DNA of 64,000 bases from SAR86 cluster bacterium (GTDB taxonomy: Bacteria > Pseudomonadota > Gammaproteobacteria > Magnimaribacterales > TMED112). Below are positions 34,611-43,048 of the stretch, piece by piece (positions within the stretch are counted from its first letter, which is position 1; each line of letters starts with the position of its first letter). The DNA lies in the NCBI GenBank assembly GCA_023703555.1, contig CP097968.1, forward strand, positions 939,252 to 1,003,251. The letters run 5' to 3'. Below the pieces are notes generated by a model. That model made no database searches. It was given only the letters and a program-made list of their open reading frames with translations, and was not told where the DNA came from. Position numbers and translations under genes: made by a program.

Positions 34611-35068
34611 TTCTGTGCTTTGTCAGCTTTCTGAGTCTGTAAACCGACATCTTCTGCAATAACATTAGGTACGAGCATGGTCAAAGCATAGTGGGCAATT
34701 TTCCATTCTCCTTGAATTAACTGCACAACTCCAGTCCCTCTGCAATTTCCTAACCTATCATTAAATACAATCTCATCAAACCAACGTATATTGCCACTTC
34801 CTTCCCAATTGCGTTCTAGTACTTCATAAGTCCAGCCGTGGCCATCTGCAAATGGTGCTTCAGCGTAGGCTTTGAATTCCTCAATAGTCCAACGCTCGGT
34901 TTTATCTGTTCCCAAAAAGATTGCATCCGCGGTATACCGAGCAAAATAGTTTTGGAAATTGCCTTCATGTGCGTCTCTGTGCAAGCCATCTAAAAGCTCA
35001 TCAGGATTTTCGTCAGTCCAGCTTACGTAGGAAAGCAAAAAGAGAATTGAAAGCACTATTTTTTTCAT
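34607..35068 (-). CDS. Exported SnoaL/NTF2-like protein
   Basis: This 153-residue protein has a signal peptide (residues 1-17, ending near SYVSW) and a SnoaL_3/DUF4440-like NTF2 domain: HRDAHEGNFQNYFARYTADAIFLGTDKTE in two parts, and the late GNCRGTGVVQLIQGEWKIAHYALT. The cone-shaped pocket usually binds small hydrophobic molecules; function varies widely. The ATGA overlap couples it to the Nmad3 gene, an odd pairing of periplasmic and cytoplasmic products. Confidence 0.85.
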   Translation of the reverse strand: MKKIVLSILFLLSYVSWTDENPDELLDGLHRDAHEGNFQNYFARYTADAIFLGTDKTERWTIEEFKAYAEAPFADGHGWTYEVLERNWEGSGNIRWFDEIVFNDRLGNCRGTGVVQLIQGEWKIAHYALTMLVPNVIAEDVGLQTQKADKAQN

Positions 35069-35144
35069 AATTTTATTTTACAGTTAATAGTCCTTCTTTC
35101 TAGCGAAGATTGTTCAATTTTTATTAATTGCAAAATAAATAGTT

Positions 35145-36608
35145 CTATTGAAATTGACTATCAACAATAGATTTTTTTATTACTAAATCCTTTTTAAACA
35201 AATCGCTTTGCACGATTAAAAATTCTAATGTTTTTTTATCTACATCGGATATATCTCTTGTCTCTCCAATATCGTTGGAGAGATTATAGAGTAGTGGGTT
35301 CTTATGAACCTCCCGAGGGGGCGGCATATTGTAAGCTCCTTGAGTTACAAAATGTATTTTATGATCTTTATATCTAAATGCTCTTAATTCCGACCCAACA
35401 AAATAGGGTATAAATTTTCTCATACTTGGTCTTCCATCTTTAATTGTTTCAGATAAGTCAAAGCTATCAATCGAATTAAAGTCAGATTTTATATTAGCTA
35501 GTGAAAGAAAGGTTTTAAAAACATCTGTTTGACTTCCTATATCGTCAATGATGCCTTTTTTTACATTCGGTCCACTGATAATTGTCATCACTCTCATTCC
35601 ACCTTCGAAAGTAGTACCTTTCCCAGATCTTAGAGGTTCAGATTTACCTCCGTGCGGTCCGTACAGCAGCCAAGGGCCATTGTCGCTTGTAAAAATAATG
35701 TAAGTATTATTAATTTGATTGAGTTTTTTGAGCTTGCTAATAATTTGTCCAACACTCCAATCAATTTCTTCAATAACATCTCCATATATACCTAGTTTAC
35801 TTTTATCAACAAAATCTTCTGAACGAAAAAGTGGAACGTGAGGCATGCTATGTGATAAAAAAAGAAAAAAGGGCTTGTTATTTTTAACTGACTGTTCAAG
35901 AAAATTTATTGAATATTCTGTATAGTTTTTAGTTATCAACTCTTGATCAGCTGGCCTTTCAAGAACCTCATCTGTATATCCATCTGACCTCTTAATACTT
36001 CGCAAAAGTGGAACATTCCAATCTTTAATATTCGGATTAAAGATTTGTTCAGTTATAACTGAGCTTATTTTGGCGTATTCTTCGTATAAATCTGGTCTGG
36101 AAATTAATTTATCGAAAGTAATCCCATTTACGTTCCAATCCATATCATTCGAATACGGAATGCCAATGTACTCATCAAAGCCGTGTCTTGTAGGAAGGAA
36201 CTCTTCTGCATCACCTAAGTGCCATTTCCCAAAAATACCTGTTGCATATCCGTTTGTTTGAAAAACTTCAGCTAGAGTCAATTGATTTTTTGGTATACCA
36301 GTTTTACTTCCAGGAAAAAAAACAGCGATTTGATCTCCGTATAGACCATTACGAACTGGCAGCATGCCTGTTAAAAGACCAGCTCTACTTGGAGTACAGA
36401 CAGAAGAGCTTGCATAGAAATTAGTCCAAGTTTGGCCATTTGAGGCCATTACATCCAAATTCGGTGTACTTATTTTCTCATCCTGAAATTTACCAATATC
36501 GGCGTAACCCATATCATCAACATAGATAATTACAAAATTTGGTTGAACATTGGAGCTTGAAAAAACAAATGTGCTTAATATGGCTATGAGAAGTAAAAAT
36601 TTGTTCAT
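35145..36608 (-). CDS. Exported sulfatase (formylglycine-dependent)
   Basis: This 487-residue sulfatase has a signal peptide (residues 1-18), the calcium-binding DDMGYADIG (31-39), and the formylglycine motif C71-T-P-S-R-A-G-L-L-T-G, which a formylglycine-generating enzyme must activate; none is visible in the window. Further active-site segments are IFGKWHLGD, LSHSMPHVPLF and IFTSDNGP. It cleaves a sulfate ester, probably on a polysaccharide given the adjacent GH3 and TonB receptor, with substrate not readable. It starts 6 bases after the GH3 stop and may be the last gene of a sulfatase-receptor-GH3-sulfatase operon. Confidence 0.93.
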   Translation of the reverse strand: MNKFLLLIAILSTFVFSSSNVQPNFVIIYVDDMGYADIGKFQDEKISTPNLDVMASNGQTWTNFYASSSVCTPSRAGLLTGMLPVRNGLYGDQIAVFFPGSKTGIPKNQLTLAEVFQTNGYATGIFGKWHLGDAEEFLPTRHGFDEYIGIPYSNDMDWNVNGITFDKLISRPDLYEEYAKISSVITEQIFNPNIKDWNVPLLRSIKRSDGYTDEVLERPADQELITKNYTEYSINFLEQSVKNNKPFFLFLSHSMPHVPLFRSEDFVDKSKLGIYGDVIEEIDWSVGQIISKLKKLNQINNTYIIFTSDNGPWLLYGPHGGKSEPLRSGKGTTFEGGMRVMTIISGPNVKKGIIDDIGSQTDVFKTFLSLANIKSDFNSIDSFDLSETIKDGRPSMRKFIPYFVGSELRAFRYKDHKIHFVTQGAYNMPPPREVHKNPLLYNLSNDIGETRDISDVDKKTLEFLIVQSDLFKKDLVIKKSIVDSQFQ

Positions 36609-36614
36609 GAATTA

Positions 36615-38546
36615 TTATTCAGAATAACTCAAACCATGTCCATATTTAAATAAAGGATTTTTTGTATCGTCGGCGACGTCAGGATTTTGGTTTTCAACCT
36701 CTGCCATTGAAGATGGAATTTCAAAAGGCAGTTTCCCAGAAGGATTATTATCTCCAAAAATAGTTTCAAGGATCACTTTATCTTGTACTCCAAAGGTACC
36801 AACTAAACCTAAGCTTTTTTCATTAGCATAAGTCAAAATGGCAGGTCTATTTAAATCTGAAATTATTATTAATTTGGATTCTTTTGAATATTTATCAATT
36901 TTTTCATTTATCTCGTCATTGTAATTCAAATCCATATTTGGAAACATTGTGCTCAACATGTTATCGAGCACCCTATCAATTCCAGACGGTTGGTTTCCAT
37001 TAAACACAGTATTTAGAAATAAAAGTACATAATCTGCATTTTCATAGCTATCGACAATGTTGCCAAAATTTGAAGCCTCTTCTTTACTCATACCATCAAC
37101 AAAAATATTTAAATCTTTTGATAATGGAAGAGTATTTTCCTTATTCGAAAGCAACACCACAGACTTCCTTTGGGCATCAAGGCCTTGATCTACATAATCT
37201 TTTTTCTTAACAAGATCGGCAACCAGATCTTCATTGACAAAAGGATTTTCAAATAAACCTAATTCAAATTTATTGGTGAGTATGCGTCTTACAGATGCAT
37301 CTATCCTCTCTTCAGAGATTTTTCCATCATTAACTAGATCAACAACGTACTCTGGCTTATTTTCGCCCCCATACTGATCAACACCAGCATTAATAGATTT
37401 TTCATATCTCTCACTTATAGAAAGGTCGTCAACACCCCAATGCCTTCCTTCAATTACACCCCAATCGGTACAAACAACACCTTCAAAATTCATCTGGTCC
37501 CTCAACAGATCTGTGAGAATATATTTATTGAAGGCCATTGCTACATCTTCATCAGTTTGGCCTTTTGGTATTCCATAGTAGGGCATAACAACCTTCATGC
37601 CATTATCTATTGCAGCTTGAAAAGGCTTCAAATGATAATCAAAGTTATTTCCTGGATAAATTTGATTCTCACCAGATTTTAAGTGAGGATCTAGTCCACC
37701 TTCTTGTGGCCCTCCACCGGGAAAATGTTTAACCATTGTATGGACACTGTTTTCGTTAATCTCATCACCTTGGAATCCTCGTACATACGCAACTGTCATT
37801 TCAGATGATAAATCAGCATTAGAGCCAAAGGTTCCAAAATTCCTTGCCCACCTTGGCTCTGTTGCCAAATCACTCATAGGGTGAAGCCCGGTCCTAAAAC
37901 CCATCGCACGATATTCTGCTGATGCAATTTGTCCAAATTTAAAAATTAAATCGGTATCCCTTGTAGCTGCAAATCCCAACTGCGATGGCCATTTTGAAAT
38001 ACCATCTAGCGAAAAAGCTGCTATGCCACCTCCGCGTGGCACTTCGTGCAGAGGGTCTGTGCTAAAAGTAACTGGCACACCCAATCTGCTTTCCTCTGCT
38101 ACTCTTTGAAGTTGATTCAATCTTTTTGCAATATCAATTGGAGCTGCCTCTCCATAAAAATTAAAATGGGATATATGTTTTAAAGAAATAAATTCCTCCA
38201 TTGAAACACCACCACTCATTGCGTCTAAGAAAGACTTAAACAAAGGGTCAGGCTTAATTAGAACGGGTGGATGAAACATTTGTCCAACTTTTTCTTCTAG
38301 CGTCATCTGTGAAAGCAAATCTTCAACTCTCAATGGAATAGGCTGTCTAGAATCCTCATAGACATCTAGCTTGCCGTTTTTATTAAGATCTCTGAACGAA
38401 AAGTTCTCTTCCATCTCGGTTCTTACTTCGCCACTTGAATTTAATAGAACTTTAGCATGGCTTATGGGCTTTAAAAATATATTTAAAGCCCACAAGAAAG
38501 CCCCGATGACTAACAGTAAGAGAATGTATTTCCCTATTTTAATCAT
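36615..38546 (-). CDS. Family 3 glycoside hydrolase (beta-glucosidase-like)
   Basis: This 643-residue protein has an N-terminal signal anchor (residues 5-25). A short Ca-loop-like stretch follows, FRDLNKNGKLDVYED (51-65), common in this GH3 subgroup, then the TIM-barrel domain with KHFPGGGP (273-280) and the nucleophile Asp361 in GVVCTDWGVIEG, and the C-terminal alpha/beta sandwich ending NPLFKYGHGLSYSE. It would remove terminal beta-linked sugars from oligosaccharides in the periplasm. The ATG overlaps the stop of the truncated TonB receptor by 4 bases. Confidence 0.93.
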   Translation of the reverse strand: MIKIGKYILLLLVIGAFLWALNIFLKPISHAKVLLNSSGEVRTEMEENFSFRDLNKNGKLDVYEDSRQPIPLRVEDLLSQMTLEEKVGQMFHPPVLIKPDPLFKSFLDAMSGGVSMEEFISLKHISHFNFYGEAAPIDIAKRLNQLQRVAEESRLGVPVTFSTDPLHEVPRGGGIAAFSLDGISKWPSQLGFAATRDTDLIFKFGQIASAEYRAMGFRTGLHPMSDLATEPRWARNFGTFGSNADLSSEMTVAYVRGFQGDEINENSVHTMVKHFPGGGPQEGGLDPHLKSGENQIYPGNNFDYHLKPFQAAIDNGMKVVMPYYGIPKGQTDEDVAMAFNKYILTDLLRDQMNFEGVVCTDWGVIEGRHWGVDDLSISERYEKSINAGVDQYGGENKPEYVVDLVNDGKISEERIDASVRRILTNKFELGLFENPFVNEDLVADLVKKKDYVDQGLDAQRKSVVLLSNKENTLPLSKDLNIFVDGMSKEEASNFGNIVDSYENADYVLLFLNTVFNGNQPSGIDRVLDNMLSTMFPNMDLNYNDEINEKIDKYSKESKLIIISDLNRPAILTYANEKSLGLVGTFGVQDKVILETIFGDNNPSGKLPFEIPSSMAEVENQNPDVADDTKNPLFKYGHGLSYSE

Positions 38547-39940
38547 TGAGATAAATTAGGTATATTAGGAATAATAATAGGTCCTGTAGGCCTGTCAAAG
38601 TTATAGCTTAATTCGTCATTTGTATATCTTAAACCAGCAATTAGGCTTAAATCTTCAGCCAATTCATAAGTTGTATCTGCATAAAGAGCCCAATTAGTAG
38701 AATCAACATCTGCGTTCATGTAGCCAGTTCCATCGAAACCAATTGCAGGCCAAGTCACCCTTCGGTTGAAATTCCTAAAAAGGTCTTGAGTGAAATAGAA
38801 AAAACCTAGTGTGTAATTTAAGCCATTTAAAGGTTCTATGTTTGTAAGCTGGAACTCTTGAGTAAACTGTTGAGTTTCACTCACACCACCATTCCTTGCG
38901 AGGCCAACTGTCCAATCTGCATCCCAGTGGTTATCAACGTCTTGCTCTGTCGCAATACTAGAATCTCTTGAAGATGTTATAGATTTGAATACATGGTTTT
39001 CCAGATCTCTTGTAACAGTCAGAGAGACTCCAGAATGTTCTAGCTCATTGAAAGCAGGATGATTCATGCAAGTCGAGAAATTTTCTTCCTCAGAAGGAAC
39101 CACTCCACAGGTCGCGTTAGTTGTAGCTGGATCGCCATCAATGAAACCCGGAGCGGGTACCGCTCTTAGGGTTGAAGCAATACCAGTTCTATACTGATTT
39201 TCATAGTCTGCAGTGAGCAGAACCTCAGTCCCATTATCAAGAAACCACAATAACTTGCCTCTAAATCCTTGAGAGTCATTACCATTCATTAACTCCTCTA
39301 CAGAGCTATCAAGCTTATGGTATTCGTTTGTTATGAAACCATCACGGTATTTATTAAAAATTGTTAGTCTGCCTGAAGCATTTTGAGATACAGGCCCATT
39401 AAAAGCAGCAGTGAGATTTCTCTCATTATTGCTACCTAATTGAACATATAAATCGGTTGAAGCAACATCAGATGGATCTTTAGTGACAATATTTATCACG
39501 CCTCCAGACGCATTTTTCCCAAAAAGAGTACCTTGAGGACCACGAAGTATTTCGATTCTTTCAATATCAACAAGATTTGTTAAAAAGTTGTAGGTCCTAC
39601 CTAAAACTACCCCATCCAGCACAGCTGAAATTGTGGGTTCGACTCCTGATTGAAATAATGAAGTGCCAATACCTCTGATGTAAATGCCATCTCCTCTCAT
39701 ACCAGCAGTCCTGTTATAAGTGACAGAAGGTGACGCTTGTACAATTTCTTGCACATAACCAGCTCTAGCTATTTCTAAAGCTTCTCCCGATACAGTAGTT
39801 ACAGAAACCGGAACATCAACATACCTTTCCTCTTTTTTCTGTGCAGTAATGATTACTTCTTCTACATCATCATTTTCTTGTGCAAAGATAAAAGAATTCA
39901 ATAGAAAAGCAATAAAAATAAGATTTCTAACTTTTAACAT
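38543..39940 (-). CDS. TonB-dependent receptor, apparently truncated in the barrel
   Basis: This 465-residue protein has a signal peptide (ending near FIFAQ), a TonB box EEVIITAQ, a full plug domain (with RGIGTSLFQSGVEPTISAVL in two pieces and ILRGPQGTLFGKNASGGVIN) and the first part of a beta-barrel. It then stops at NIPNLSQ without the last third of the barrel or the terminal aromatic residue; complete relatives are about 700-800 residues. No remnant follows because the GH3 ATG overlaps its TGA. I chose ATG 39940, preceded by GGGGGT, over 39952. The receptor would import an oligosaccharide or other ligand if intact; as written it is probably non-functional or a deletion product. Confidence 0.85.
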   Translation of the reverse strand: MLKVRNLIFIAFLLNSFIFAQENDDVEEVIITAQKKEERYVDVPVSVTTVSGEALEIARAGYVQEIVQASPSVTYNRTAGMRGDGIYIRGIGTSLFQSGVEPTISAVLDGVVLGRTYNFLTNLVDIERIEILRGPQGTLFGKNASGGVINIVTKDPSDVASTDLYVQLGSNNERNLTAAFNGPVSQNASGRLTIFNKYRDGFITNEYHKLDSSVEELMNGNDSQGFRGKLLWFLDNGTEVLLTADYENQYRTGIASTLRAVPAPGFIDGDPATTNATCGVVPSEEENFSTCMNHPAFNELEHSGVSLTVTRDLENHVFKSITSSRDSSIATEQDVDNHWDADWTVGLARNGGVSETQQFTQEFQLTNIEPLNGLNYTLGFFYFTQDLFRNFNRRVTWPAIGFDGTGYMNADVDSTNWALYADTTYELAEDLSLIAGLRYTNDELSYNFDRPTGPIIIPNIPNLSQ

Positions 39941-39989
39941 AATTACCCCCATAAATCTGTTTAAGTTATATAAAAATTTTACCTATTTT

Positions 39990-41627
39990 TTAGAATTTAA
40001 CAATTTTTATTTCACTTTCCTTCCAACCATACCTGACAGCTTTAAAATAAATTTTTGTAGTTTTTCTTATTTCAATAGGTTCGGAATAAATCTCCCAACT
40101 TTTACCATCGTAAGAAAAACCAATCGAGGCGTTTGCACTTTCATCATTATTTTCCAAATATAAAAAGCCATTCTTAATCGTATGAAGAGGCTGAGCAGTT
40201 TCGGGCTGAGAATTCCCAGGCCAGAAAACTTCTATCAAATCATCTTCTTCTAATTCTCCATAGAAATTATTTCTATTTATCCATTCCTCTAGAACACTCT
40301 CTAGCAACAAAACCTTGTCTTTATATTCAGGGTCATAAGCAAGGTTATTGATCTCGTAAGGGTCTTTATTAAGGTCATATAGCTGCAATTCAGGAATAAG
40401 TTCTAGCCACAACCTTTGAATTTTATTTAGTTCGTCATTTTCATACATTTTTCTTAATTCCTTCATCGACATAAGGTTTTCTCTGAATGATAGTTTTTGT
40501 GCACCTACTATCCCTAAAGAATAGTTTTTGATTAATTTGTAATCCTTATTTCGTACGGCACGCGTTTTACCTTTAAAATTATCTAACCTATCTCTAGCCG
40601 CGAATATGTATTCATTTTTTGCTTCTCCAAAAATTGATTTACCGTCCATATAATTAGGTATAGAAATTCCAGCCAGATCCAGAACTGTTGGGGCGATATC
40701 TAGAAAAGACACAAGATCATAAATTCTTTCACCTGATTTTTGCCAGGGCGAAAACTTTTCCGGAACGAGAACTAAGAAAGGAACGTTAATGCCTGTATCG
40801 AATAATTCCCTTTTGTATCTTGGCAAGCCATCACCATGATCAGAAGTAAAGATAATTACGGTTTCATCGAGAAGACTATCGATTCTTAACTGCTCAATTA
40901 TTTCTTTTACCTCTATATCAAGTATGTAAATGTTGTTATAAGCCCTTGCAATATCCTTTCTTACCTCAGGCGTATCAGGTAAAAATGGAGGCACTGTTAC
41001 ATCTTCGTATTTAACTGGAGCCTCATATAACATTTGTTTTGTTTGCTGCATTAATTTTATAGCCTCCGTATCTACAGAGTTCATTAACCCTCTAAAAATT
41101 CCACTTTCATGGGTAGTTGTTAAATTAATCAGCCCAAAAAAAGGGTCAGAATTTTTTCTATTTCTCCAACCAAATTTGTCTTTTTCTGAATTCCAAATTG
41201 TGAAAGGACCGCTACCTGGAAATATGCCACTAAATTGATAGTCAAGCTTGTCGTTTGTGAAAGTAAAATAGCCATATTTTCTCAATATCTCTGGGAAGGC
41301 CTTAATATGTGCTTCTGGAACTGCAAGATATGGAACACTACCACCAGAACTTGTTCTCATGTGCATTGAGCCAATTGATATTTGATTCTTTCCTGTTAAT
41401 AAAGCAGATCTGCTGCAGGCACAAACACCGGCGGTTGTGAAAGCATTCATGTAAGAAGTTCCATTTTCAACCAGTTCGTCTAAATTTGGAGTAACTGCAG
41501 TTGTGTCTCCGAGTGCATTAATCCTTAGGCTCATATCGTCTGCCATTATCACCAGAATATTTGGTCGTTTATCAGAAAAGATTACTAAAGAAATTATGAT
41601 AAAAACAAAATTAAAAATAGTTTTCAT
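39990..41627 (-). CDS. Exported sulfatase with atypical C-x-C-S-R active-site motif
   Basis: This 545-residue protein has a signal peptide (residues 1-18), metal-binding NILVIMADDMSLR (23-35), and the formylglycine site C69-A-C71-S-R73-S-A-L-L-T-G79, where the usual Pro at the third position is Cys. IFTSDHGDG is the second metal segment and LYDLNKDPYEINNLA the sulfatase C-terminal signature. The last 65 residues (NASIGFSYDGKSWEIYSEPI then IYFKAVRYGWKESE) resemble the chitobiase C-terminal-like domain attached to heparan N-sulfatase-like enzymes. ATG 41627 is preferred over TTG 41633. Substrate unknown; an N- or O-sulfated glycan is plausible. Confidence 0.9.
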   Translation of the reverse strand: MKTIFNFVFIIISLVIFSDKRPNILVIMADDMSLRINALGDTTAVTPNLDELVENGTSYMNAFTTAGVCACSRSALLTGKNQISIGSMHMRTSSGGSVPYLAVPEAHIKAFPEILRKYGYFTFTNDKLDYQFSGIFPGSGPFTIWNSEKDKFGWRNRKNSDPFFGLINLTTTHESGIFRGLMNSVDTEAIKLMQQTKQMLYEAPVKYEDVTVPPFLPDTPEVRKDIARAYNNIYILDIEVKEIIEQLRIDSLLDETVIIFTSDHGDGLPRYKRELFDTGINVPFLVLVPEKFSPWQKSGERIYDLVSFLDIAPTVLDLAGISIPNYMDGKSIFGEAKNEYIFAARDRLDNFKGKTRAVRNKDYKLIKNYSLGIVGAQKLSFRENLMSMKELRKMYENDELNKIQRLWLELIPELQLYDLNKDPYEINNLAYDPEYKDKVLLLESVLEEWINRNNFYGELEEDDLIEVFWPGNSQPETAQPLHTIKNGFLYLENNDESANASIGFSYDGKSWEIYSEPIEIRKTTKIYFKAVRYGWKESEIKIVKF

Positions 41628-41695
41628 TAGCAATCATTTTACAGCAAAGAATTGGAATAATTTAACGACTATTTGTTTTGGTAATTCTATATGTA

Positions 41696-41983
41696 TTAGG
41701 TTATAAGCTTAGGTATTATTCCAAGTTGGGCAAGAATACCAAAGATAATTAACAACACAATGCTGAAAGTTACATTAAGATTCTTCTTTTGAATCCAATC
41801 GAATATGTTATCTATGAATTTTCTTATCCATTCATCTATTTTAACCATGAATTCGAGAGCCTTTTTTGTCCATGTGTCGGTCATGTTGATTAAGGAAAGA
41901 AAAATTATTGCGATGATAAGCCACACAACACCGTTTAAGATCATGTCAATAATCCAACCAACTACTACCCAATTTATTTCCAT
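41696..41983 (-). CDS. Small membrane protein, 95 residues, unknown
   Basis: The protein has three predicted helices: VVVGWIIDMILNGVVWLIIA, a middle amphipathic stretch with WIRKFIDNIFDWIQK, and FSIVLLIIFGILAQLGII. No family is recognised. It precedes the C-x-C-S-R sulfatase gene by 68 bases on the same strand. Confidence 0.6.
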   Translation of the reverse strand: MEINWVVVGWIIDMILNGVVWLIIAIIFLSLINMTDTWTKKALEFMVKIDEWIRKFIDNIFDWIQKKNLNVTFSIVLLIIFGILAQLGIIPKLIT

Positions 41984-42084
41984 TATTATTTATTATTTTT
42001 CAAAAGTTGTTTTCTAAAAATGAGAACACAAAATTTGAATTTCACAAAGTACATATAACAACATCAATCTTTTCAATATTGGAA

Positions 42085-42990
42085 TTAGAATATTGTTGCT
42101 GTATCTGGTTCCTGAACTATTTTGTTTTCAATAAAACCAATTCCATCAATTTCTACCTTTACTTTGTCGCCAGGAACTAACCAATTTTGTGTTGCCAACG
42201 CAGAACCTTCAGGTGTTCCAGTGGGAATTAAATCTCCTGGATTCAAGGTAAAGGCAGTTGATAAGTATTCTATCAAAGTAAAACAATCATAGATCAAAAG
42301 ACTTGTACTTGTATTTTGACGCTCTTCATCATTGACGTATGTTCTTAAGTTCAAATTATGAGGATCATCTATTTCATCTGTAGTAACAATATATGGCCCA
42401 AAAGGACAGTGGGTATCCCAAGACTTACCCATCGTCATTGTATGAGGAGGACCTCTAAACTGCCAATCTCTTACTGTGAAATCGTTAACAACAGTGTAGC
42501 CATATATAGCTTTATGAGCTTGATCATAAGGAACATGTCTACATGTCTTACCGACAACGATCCCAAGCTCACCTTCATAATCTAGCCAGTTGGAAGCATT
42601 AGGTCTATGGACTTCACCATAGGGATCATTTACTGATGAATTTTGTTTATTGAAAATATTTGGAAATTGTTCTTGGAGCTCAACCTTATTGCTGTGATGG
42701 TCTTTAAGATCTTTAGCCTCCTCAACATGTTTCTTGTAATTTAAACCAACAGCAAGAATCTTGTTTGGCGTCTTGATAGGTGCTTTGATTGTTACATCTT
42801 CTGGCGATATACCTATTATATTTGACTCAAGATAGTCAGTTGCTCTATCAATTCCAGTATCGCCTAAACTGATAAACTCAAGCATATCAGATGGGAGCAG
42901 CGCATTAGACAAGTCCACAATATTTTCATTCTTAATGGCTCCTACTCTCAAGTTTTGTTCTGTTTTCAGAGTAAACGTTAAAAGTTTCAT
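42085..42990 (-). CDS. Fumarylacetoacetate hydrolase family protein
   Basis: This 301-residue FAH-family enzyme has KILAVGLNYKKHVEEAKD, then the Mg-binding WLDYEGELGIVVGKTCRHV with its Glu ligands, WDTHCPFGPYI, and GDLIPTGTPEGSA near the end. The family includes fumarylpyruvate and acylpyruvate hydrolases, oxaloacetate decarboxylases and 5-oxopent-3-ene-tricarboxylate decarboxylases, all acting on 1,3-dicarbonyl acids from aromatic breakdown. It diverges from the VOC-GST-sulfatase genes with 58 bases between starts. Cytoplasmic. Confidence 0.93.
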   Translation of the reverse strand: MKLLTFTLKTEQNLRVGAIKNENIVDLSNALLPSDMLEFISLGDTGIDRATDYLESNIIGISPEDVTIKAPIKTPNKILAVGLNYKKHVEEAKDLKDHHSNKVELQEQFPNIFNKQNSSVNDPYGEVHRPNASNWLDYEGELGIVVGKTCRHVPYDQAHKAIYGYTVVNDFTVRDWQFRGPPHTMTMGKSWDTHCPFGPYIVTTDEIDDPHNLNLRTYVNDEERQNTSTSLLIYDCFTLIEYLSTAFTLNPGDLIPTGTPEGSALATQNWLVPGDKVKVEIDGIGFIENKIVQEPDTATIF

Positions 42991-43035
42991 ATAAATAAAT
43001 ATCTCAAAGTATAAATAGTTAGTTTAATAAGTAAG

Positions 43036-43041
43036 TATAAT
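43036..43041 (+). promoter_or_regulatory. TATAAT box immediately before the VOC gene
   Basis: A perfect -10 hexamer ends 7 bases before the ATG at 43049, so transcription would begin at or next to the start codon and give a leaderless mRNA. No good -35 element is visible at the usual distance, which lowers confidence. Confidence 0.4.
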
Positions 43042-43048
43042 TAATTAT

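Noticed and set aside
39630..39660. GGTTCGACTCC, like the T-loop of a tRNA gene
   Set aside because: It lies inside the TonB receptor coding sequence, and no acceptor stem or anticodon arm can be built around it.
42074..42095. Perfect stem CAATATT / AATATTG near the FAH stop codon, possible terminator
   Set aside because: The stem spans the stop codon, is all A/T but for one pair, and is not followed by a T run on the minus strand.
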